The position numbers and the translations under genes were made by a program. Below, piece by piece: positions 56,738 through 64,000 of a DNA stretch of 64,000 nucleotides. The stretch's first letter is position 1, and every line of letters begins with the position of its first letter. Source of the stretch: Pseudopyrenochaeta lycopersici (Eukaryota > Ascomycota > Dothideomycetes > Pleosporales > Pseudopyrenochaetaceae); contig NHZP01000005.1 of the NCBI GenBank assembly GCA_003313425.1, positions 2,046,001-2,110,000 of the forward strand, in the 5' to 3' direction. The notes below the pieces were generated by a model. It had not been told where the DNA came from. It did no database searches and saw only the letters and a list, made by a program, of their open reading frames with translations.

Positions 56738-59636
56738 CAGGCTTGTCGTCAACAATTCAATAAGGCTATTGGCACTTTTTGCTAATACTAAGATATTGGT
56801 TAACCGTTTTGCCAATACCAATAATGTGCCAATAATGTGTTAATAACGTGCCAATAAGGTTGCCAATACGCCTATCGCCAGTCTTGGCATGGTATAATAG
56901 TTCTACTCTATAAACAGACTTTTGGAATTAATAGTACGAGGGCCAGATAAGATGCTAGACTCTAGTGACTCACTCTGCGTATCGTCTAAAGGCATATGAC
57001 TATCATTATCGCGTCCAAGGACTTCTGGGTTGTCGTCTTGAATCCAACGCTCGTTAAGTGCTCTCAGCTCTGCTACATATTCACCGTCCCTCTGAACATA
57101 TATACGTTGCCATGACTTCAAACACTCTCCTATCTCAATATTCTTTGATCTAAGCTTAATTCTTGACTATGATATAGTGCGACGAGCCCCAGAAAAGACA
57201 CGTTCCGGCTCAGCAGACATAGAGGGACAAGAAAGAATATTAACAGCCATTTTTGATAAGTTCGGATAGCTCTTCTGTTGCTGAGGCTGTAGCCACCACT
57301 CATAAGGCTCTATGTTAAGAGGGAGCTCACAGGGATTATTCTCAGTAAAGGAGATAAACTCATCTGCAGCGTGTACAGCAAGCCTCTGCTTCTGGTGCTA
57401 CTGGGCGAACTTATCTGTTGCTATAGGATGTATTGAGATATTATCCACTATAGTAGGGTGTTTGCCCTTGAAGTTGTTCTCCCAGTACTTCTGTACCTTT
57501 GGAGATATATCCTTTACCTATTTAGGCTCCTAATTGCGTTCTAGATAGTTCTTTCGACGGGAAGGGTAAAGGAGTGTGGCTGCGCAGTAGGCAGGGACCT
57601 CGTCAGCTTTGATAAAGTATTTATTAAAGGAATACTACGCTGTTTGAATGCTGCTAAGAAGGGTAGGGTTGTTCTTGTGTTGCTCCTGTAAAATATTAGC
57701 TTCAGAATCTAGGTTCATATCTTAGTAGACTTTAGGAAAAATTAATATTACCTACCTCAGATTCCTTTAAATAAGCAAGTATAAAGTCTATTGTGTATGG
57801 TGTTCGATCTAGGCAAGCAAAAGGGCTCTCACAGAACTTAGTAGCTTGTTTGAGAGGTTTAAGGAAGTCGCGAGTATGGTAGAGGAGCTCCCAATCACTA
57901 GGAGTAAGATAGTCCCTTTCAAGTTGGCTGTAGTTTGAGTGTAGGAACTTGTTGACGGTATCTTTGTTATCGCAAGCCACCTCCAGCATTTGAAGCCAGC
58001 TATTCCACCAGGTGTCGTTGTCCATTGGTATTGTCCGGCCAGCTATCTGCTTAAACTTGTAGTACTCATTGTAATTGGATCGGAGCCACTTAACGAAGTT
58101 ATGAAGCTTTCCAAGTGGGCCCATTTGACGCCATTTGATAGCTGTAGCTTCTTTAAAGTTCTCTGTTAGTGCCTTCTCAAAACTAAGTGTCTCATCCTCT
58201 GTAAGCTGCTTTATCACAGCTTCAACAGCTTCTTTGTCCTTAGCAAATAAGAACGCTGAAGCGATGATATTAAGAACGTGCCCTTGGCAGCGGATTCTTC
58301 GGTGGGCTGCCTTCCAATTCTGGATACCTTTAAGTCTAAGCCAGGCCTCAAGTTGACGGCAGAGGACGTCATTAGTGCCGTCATTATCGCCAATAAAGTA
58401 GCCCAGCTTTACCTATATCTCATACTTCTCTAGGTAGGGAAGAAGAGCTTTGAACTGGTGAATTCCCTTCTTAGAGTCTAGTAGCTCAATAAATCTAAGA
58501 GTATACTTCCGAAGGATACCATCGCGGTTAACAAAGTAGGCTGTTATAGCAAGGAACCGTTTGCGATTAGGGCCACTCCAGGCGTCTGCAGCGAGGTGTA
58601 TTTCATATTCTGTATCAAGCATCTCAGCTTTGACTTCCTCTCGGCGTGAATTAAAGCAGGTTTCGATAACACGAGGGACAGTTGTGTGAGAATCGATAAG
58701 GAAGGGTTTAACTGCCGGATTAAGTTGAATGAGAAGACTGCGTAATTCTAGCTATTTAACAGCGTTGTACGGTAAGTTCTGGGCTACGATAAGTCGAGCT
58801 AGAGCCTCTTGAACTTCCTCTCTCTTAATAACAGATAAAAACACCTCCCTCTGCACTTTCTCTCTCTTTTCGTTAACCTGCTCTTCTGCATTCTTAAATA
58901 ACTTCTCTAGTGATATATTTGTTGCTTTCCTAACTAGAGACTCTTCCTCCTCTTTAATAATTATACTATGCTTTAATTTTATATAGTTTCGAGCAGCGTT
59001 TGTTGACTGGACACTATACACAAGATAAGGAGTGTTGCATCCTGGATCTGCACAGTACCAGATTAGATTACGGTTCTTATCATGCGTTGGTTCGCTAGGG
59101 CCTTGCCTCCGGGCGTAGGACTATATTCTAAGAGCTCACTTTTTAGAAGATCTTGTTGTAGCATGCTCGCTAGAAGTAGACTGACTAGCAGTTCGTTTAC
59201 GGCTGGCCGCTGGCGTTAGAGATAAGTAATGAGCTACAGAAGCTGTATTATTTGCCTGTTCTGTAGGGTCCATATTTAATGAAACAGACCGTATGTGAAT
59301 AGAATTCGATGAAGTTTGGTTATTAATGGCTAGAATAACTTTAGGGGGTGCTGAGTGTTCAAATTTAAGGGGTTCTGTCAGCTAGCCGAGGCTTTGCCGA
59401 GCACCTACAACTACACTTGAAGAGCAGTAATATATCAAGCATTACTTATATATACAATTAAATTACTACCAATACGTGATTTGCAGCACTTATAAGGCCA
59501 GAAAATGCAGAAGAAACTATATAGTATTTGCCAATAAGCTGCCAATAAGGCTAGAACCTTATTAGATTGGTATTAGTATTGGTATTAGCAATATATATTG
59601 GTATTAGCAATAATCCAACTGTTGACGACAAGCCTG
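56738..59636 (-). mobile_element. hAT-B copy 3
   Basis: The element has 17-bp inverted repeats and target duplication GCATCCCT (56730-56737 and 59637-59644), the reverse complement of the duplication around copy 2. That shows it was copied as part of the inverted duplication rather than inserted anew. Confidence 0.93.
56903..59273 (-). pseudogene. hAT-B3 transposase, RIP-damaged
   Basis: Mirror of hAT-B2 with its own set of transitions. It keeps the long core stretch (57732-58217, QMGPLGKLHNFVKWLRSNYN) with TRWNSW changed to TWWNSW. Stops fall in the BED region and around 57515-57540 and 58410. The N-terminal frame has lost its MKSKH motif to YIKLKH, so the zinc finger is altered as well. 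Confidence 0.83.
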
Positions 59637-60626
59637 GCATCCCTGGGGAGCGGCTTCGTGAGGAGATCAGCCAGATTTTCCTTGGTGCTGACCCTTTAAG
59701 TATTGATTCTCCCACTAAGCGTTATTTCTCGCAGAAAATAATATTTCAGTTTAATGTGCTTTGTGCGGTTATGTAACTCAGGATTACGAGTCAGCTTAAG
59801 TGCAGCATTGTTGTCAATCAGAAGCGGAGTTAATGTGGCTTCCAGGGCTTTGATGCGAAGGTCGTTAATCATATTTTAGATCTAGATAATCTCTTAAGTA
59901 GCCTTATATCTAGCCACGTATTCAGCTTTACAGGTTGACATTGCTACAGTCCTTTGTCTTCTGGACGACTATAATACAGGGCTCCCTGCAAGTTTAACAA
60001 CGTAGCCGGTAGTAGAACGTCGAGTGTCTGGACATCCGGCCTAGTCAGCATCAACATATGCATGCAGTTCTCGATCTGCACAGTTCCTTTTAAAATAAAG
60101 TCCGAGGTTGGGTGTATATTTAAGATACGCATAGATATTATCGACGGCTTTTATATACTCTTCGGTTGGGTTTGCACAGAATCTGGAGATAACTCCTACT
60201 GCTTCTGCAATGTCTGGCCGCGTGACCACTATTGCGTAGTTAAGTGCTCCAACTTTTGATTGGTATCGCCTTTAGAAGTCAAGAGCTCTTGGTAGACCAT
60301 CATATTTGGTTAGTTTCGGGCTTGTTCGCATGGGCGTCTTTCGTAGGTGAATGTCCTGCAATCTATAGCGATTGAGGATCTGCTGGATATATGATTCCTG
60401 ATGCAGGTGAACATCGCCATTGGCCTCTTAATGTACGTGCATCCCTAGGTAGTAAGCACAGAGGCCAAGGTCTGTCATGTTAAAGCGTGAAGCCAATTAA
60501 CGTTTCATGGCTATGATACGATCTTTATTTTAGCCGAAGATATTAATGTCGTCGACATAAACTTCCATAATTAGGTTCTCGTCGTCTTTGATGAAGACTG
60601 AAGGATCAAAGTTTGAGACTCTCCAC

Positions 60627-63215
60627 CAGAGATGTCAACAATCAAGCCGATCAAGCCCTCGTCGTCGGCTTGGCTTGAGGCTTGATTTGGAGTCGTTAGG
60701 CTTGACTTGTTTGACTTGATTACTTAGATGAGGCTGGCTTGGCTTGAAGCTTGATCGGTGGCTTGATTGTTTATTGTTGTAGAGATCGCTCGGTTATACT
60801 AATTACTCGACCTCCTGGCCCCAATAGCACAACTTGTATATAGCGTCTATTTCAGTGTCAGTTATTCTTGCTGTAGCAACGCTGCTGCCTTGATCAAAGC
60901 CAGCCTTATACCACCGCCTTATACACTGAATAGCAGCCAGTAACTGGGGTGAGATCTTCCGCCTTCGGGGCTCAAGCAGGTCGCCAAGCTCGCTGAACAT
61001 ACGCTCACACTCGCAGCTTGAAGTTTGCGGCATCACTACCCTTCTCAACCCTTGGCTCGCACCTCTTCCACCTATCAAACTCGTCCATCTCGCTGTCCTC
61101 AGCAGCCGCGCTAGCCTTAGGATCGATGAGGGCTTCAATAGCCTCGTCGATATCGTTAGTAACAACCTTTGGCCGCCTCACTAGGCGTGGTGAGCGGTTG
61201 TATTCAGCCCAAAGCGCGCGGAACGCGCAATTATTAGCGTCCAGCCACTCAGGCTTGTCAGCCCAGGCAACGTCGCAGTAAGTTTTATAGCGCGGATGGA
61301 GTATCGTTGCCGCGTAGTACGCTGGTAAGAGGTCGAGTTTATTGTAGTAATCGCTAGCCTTCGCCCAGGCAGCGCGAAGGTTGATCGCGAGATGGTCCTC
61401 AGGCGCGTCGTCGTGCGCATTATAGTCGACTGCCTCGTACACCTTGACGCGCTGCTCGTAGTAAGTAAGTATAAACTTAAAGACTGGGATGACCTCAGCA
61501 ATAGCGCCATAACGGCCACTTTTGCCGCGACCTTTAAGCCGCTTTGTTGCCAACTTTAGCGGCTTTAGTACGTCTATGTACTCAGTAACGACCGCCCAAT
61601 CGGCGGCTGTTAGCCCGTCCGATCGCATCCAGGGCGCTGCCTCCGGCAGCTTGTTGCCGCGACTTATCGCGTACGTGTCCTCATCTCGCACGCGGCGTAT
61701 ATAGTGGTTAGCGTAGGCGTTAACTGCTGGCTGCAGTTCCACGGCGCGCTTAAAGGCAGAGTAGTACGAGTTCCAGCGCGTAACAACTAGCTTAATTGGC
61801 TCAAGTATCCTGTGTTAATCTGTGGGCAGCTCAGCGTTAGCGAGGCGCTGAAAGTTTTTAAAAAGCTCATGTTGTTGCGGCGTTTTGATGTAGTTAATAA
61901 CGCTAAGAAGCACGCCTAAAGGCCCATCCTCGCGCCATTTGCGCATTAACTCGCTCTCAGCAGCAAGCTCACCGCTATCGTTGTCGTACGCGTCGTCGTT
62001 GTTACCCCAGAGTAGCGTCTGACTGATGAGGTTAAGGATGTGAGGGCTGCAACGGAGGCGGCGATGGGGAGCGATGAAGCCCATCTGCTGCGCGAGCTTG
62101 AGGACGGCAGCGTCGTTGTTAGTAGCGTTGTCAAGCATAAAGTAGCCAACTGTACGCGGATTTATGCCGAACTGCTGCAGCGTTTTGCTAACTACTTTAG
62201 CAATCTTCTTGCCAGTGTGAGCGCCCGTCAGCTGCGGCAGCGCGATAGGTACGTCTACAAGGTCACCAACGCTGTTAACGTAGTGAGCAACAACGCCTAA
62301 GAAGCCACGCTTGCCGCCTTTAGTCGTCCAGCTGTCAAAGCTAATGTAGACCTTGCTTATTGATCGCGACAGCTCAGCGATAACCTGCGGCTGCATAAAG
62401 TCGAAACGGCGCATTACAAAGCGTGAAACACTCGCATAGGAGGTCCATAATGCCGCTACTGCCTTAGGATTTGTAGCTTCAAGCAGCCGTCGAAACGCGG
62501 GGGACTTAAACTTAGAAATTGGATGGTTGTTCTCGACGAGCCATGCGACAGCAGCATGTTAAAAATCCTGAATGCTAAAGCCGGCAAGCTCGTTGGCAAC
62601 GTCTTAGGATACCTTGACTTTGCCGGCCTTAAAGACAGCGCGCAGCCCGCTCTTACCTGCCTTCGTCGCAGCGTGCGCTTTGCCTAGAGCTGCGTAACGA
62701 TGGCCGCGTTTATTCTGCTCTAAATGGCGCGCTGAGGTCGACGTTGATAGCGTTGTTTTGTATATGCCGCCGCCACTAGCGTCGATAATCTTGTGCTCAT
62801 AACAATAGCGACAGACAAAGAAGGTGCGGTCTGGGTCCTTAATGAGCGCAACGCGAAAGCCGTAGAGGTATACCTAGCTCTTTTTCTGCCTCTGCGTAGC
62901 CAACGGCTTGCAGTATTAAGGTAAACGTGACTAATTAATCCCCTCGAAGTCGTCTGCAAAGCGCTTATTAAAGCCCTTACTACTATTATTATTATCTTCT
63001 AACGTAGCTACTGTTGCAGCCTTGCTGCCCTTAATAGACGTGACGATCGCAACGTTAGGCTAAGACTCGCGCAACTGCGACTTAAAGGTGGGTGGCTTGG
63101 TGGCCTGAGACGCGGCAGTCGTCAGTGCTTTGCGCGGCGATAGACGCTGAGATAGTTGCTGGGTTGTATTAACGTCGACAGGCTGGGACTCGATGCTATA
63201 AGCAGCGACCCTTAG
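60627..63215 (-). mobile_element. hAT-D transposon, one end visible
   Basis: The left end CAGAGATGTCAACAATCAAG starts at 60627, followed by a 150-bp subterminal region dense in AAGCC/GGCTT motifs. The opposite terminus (expected ...CATCTCTG) was not found; the coding part fades into AT-rich DNA near 63220. The sequence is GC-richer than hAT-B. Confidence 0.75.
60803..63215 (-). pseudogene. hAT-D transposase, internally deleted
   Basis: In order on the minus strand: a Ser/Gln-rich N-terminus (IESQPVDVNTTQQLSQRL), a BED-like finger (CRYCYEHK ... RHLEQNKRGH), then the RNase H-like core 61815-62414 (ISFDSWTTKGGKRGF, GYFMLDNATNNDAAV, CSPHILNLISQTL) and VTRWNSYYSAF after a TAA at about 61815. A long clean frame (61005-61742) ends at KGSDA, and the next codons in another frame are TSSCECERMFSELGDLLEPRRR, the dimerisation signature. 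About 35-40 residues and the frame are therefore missing at about 61025. Stops at Gln/Trp codons also occur near 62560-62600 and 62880-62940. Confidence 0.8.
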
Positions 63216-63341
63216 CAGACTTCTCAATAATAAATAAATAAATATAGAAGCTTTATTTCTATCTATTTATTGTTAAGCCCTTATATTTATATCGATTATT
63301 AGCTTATCAATAATTAATAATATGAGCCTTGGCATGAATAC
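63216..63341. other. AT-rich spacer between hAT-D and hAT-E
   Basis: Contains an imperfect palindrome (AATAAATAAATATAGAA against TTTCTATCTATTTATT, about 63229-63268) and further TTATTAG/CTAATAA motifs. Possibly the terminal region of hAT-E. No gene is seen. Confidence 0.4.
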
Positions 63342-64000
63342 CTAGCCACTGCTACCAGAGATATCCATAATCTCGTCATCCACAGCCACATAGAGCTTCC
63401 TAATCAAGTCATTCTGCACCCAATTGCCCAGGCACTCAAGCTTTTTGATAGTCTCTGCCAAGAGACGTGTTCTGTCCCAAGAGATCGTACGCCTTATGTA
63501 AGAGAACACCCGTTCCGGGTCGTCTGACATAGCCGGCACGCTTAATACTTTAATAGCTATTTGATGTAGGCGAGGATATGCAAGTCTCTGCTCTTCTCGG
63601 CACCACCATTCAAGCGGAGTCTTTGTTTTTATATATCTTAGTGTAGCATTAATGAACTGTTCAAAATTATCCTCATCTTCAGGCCCATCCAAAACACTTA
63701 TTAACTGTTTAAGGCGCTCGTACGCTGATAGTTCGCGTTACTTCTCGCCTAATATAGTCGCCAATATTAATACTAGCGTGCTGCTGCAACAGCAGGTTCT
63801 CGCCAGTCCTTCTCCTAGTAACGATTAATATACTTCCAGCGCTTCTCAGGATAGAGCAGTAATGCAGTAGCATATATAGGGGTTTTGTCGCTCTCTTCGT
63901 AATACTTAGAGAGCACCCACTAACCTATATTAATAGAGTTGACCATATGCTTATTATTAGCATATTTAACCTACATTAACGTAAGCAAGCTAGGCAGAAG
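63342..64000 (-). pseudogene. hAT-E transposase, C-terminal part, runs off the window
   Basis: The stop is at 63342, and the clean frame to 63692 carries the dimerisation domain (TPLEWWCREEQRLAYPRLHQ, LSVPAMSDDPERVFSYIRR). Upstream, interrupted by TAG/TAA codons (about 63740-63830), are KDWREPA, the YYEESDKTPIYATALLLYP segment and VNSINIG. The family is the same as or close to hAT-C, whose matching segments read YYEKTNECPAYATALLLHP. The N-terminal half lies beyond 64000. Confidence 0.8.

Larger units (their letters stand above)
56486..60626 (-). mobile_element. Copia-1 3' part, duplicated copy with hAT-B3 inside
   Basis: The LTR at 56486-56654 (169 bp) is followed, in the element's reverse direction, by the polyprotein C-terminus (stop at 56660), hAT-B3, RNase H and reverse transcriptase up to WRVSNFDPSVF at 60627. 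The upstream half, including integrase and the zinc-cluster array, is not in the window. Stops at Gln codons are more frequent than in the left copy (for example near 59880-60050). Confidence 0.87.
53039..60627 (-). repeat. Right arm of the 7.6-kb inverted repeat
   Basis: Inverted copy of 45200-52788, containing the LINE 5' half, the Copia-1 3' LTR and 3' part, and hAT-B3 with the same target duplication. The outer boundary coincides with the first base of the hAT-D terminus (CAGAGATG) at 60627. Confidence 0.9.

Overview
This window looks like a transposon graveyard from a filamentous ascomycete (Pezizomycotina). The evidence is short GT-AG introns, a DUF3435 gene, a Tad-like LINE, Fot1/pogo, MULE, hAT, Copia and chromovirus elements, and the mark of repeat-induced point mutation (RIP). 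Broken frames stop almost only at TAA/TAG where Gln is expected, or at TGA where Arg or Trp is expected, and differences between paired LTRs are C-to-T or G-to-A. I could not place the species. Only two genes look undamaged: the hAT-A transposase (three exons) and a small secreted protein.

Layout. 1-2480: non-coding DNA, then a Fot1/pogo copy (1341-2466) with perfect 40-bp inverted repeats and no catalytic domain. 2481-23035: one large DNA transposon with matching hairpin ends. It carries a RecQ-like helicase gene (+) and a converging DUF6589-type gene (-), which I read as an Academ/AcademH-like element. It has been hit by hAT-A (3756-7201), hAT-B1 (7222-10120), hAT-C (12425-15340) and a Copia with identical 121-bp LTRs (17061-22074). 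Each insertion has an intact target duplication, and removing it rejoins the host frame. 24051-26488: a DUF3435 gene with one stop and one frameshift. 28857-29595: a secreted Cys-containing protein. 30230-32306: a MULE transposase cut by a LINE.

32379-52853: a Tad-like LINE (-) entered the MULE (14-bp target duplication). It later received a self-primed chromovirus (33510-38768) and a Copia (39812-49341), and that Copia received hAT-B2 (46191-49089). The Copia polyprotein is in one frame from Gag to RNase H. Between integrase and reverse transcriptase it carries a tandem array of five Zn2Cys6-like modules, the most novel feature I found.

45200-60627: a giant inverted repeat. Arms 45200-52788 and 53039-60627 (7,589 bp each) match base for base in register (coordinates sum to 105827 at every landmark checked) around a 250-bp spacer. 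The arms contain the Copia 3' part, hAT-B and the LINE 5' part. 60627-64000: two more hAT remnants (D and E), the last running off the window.
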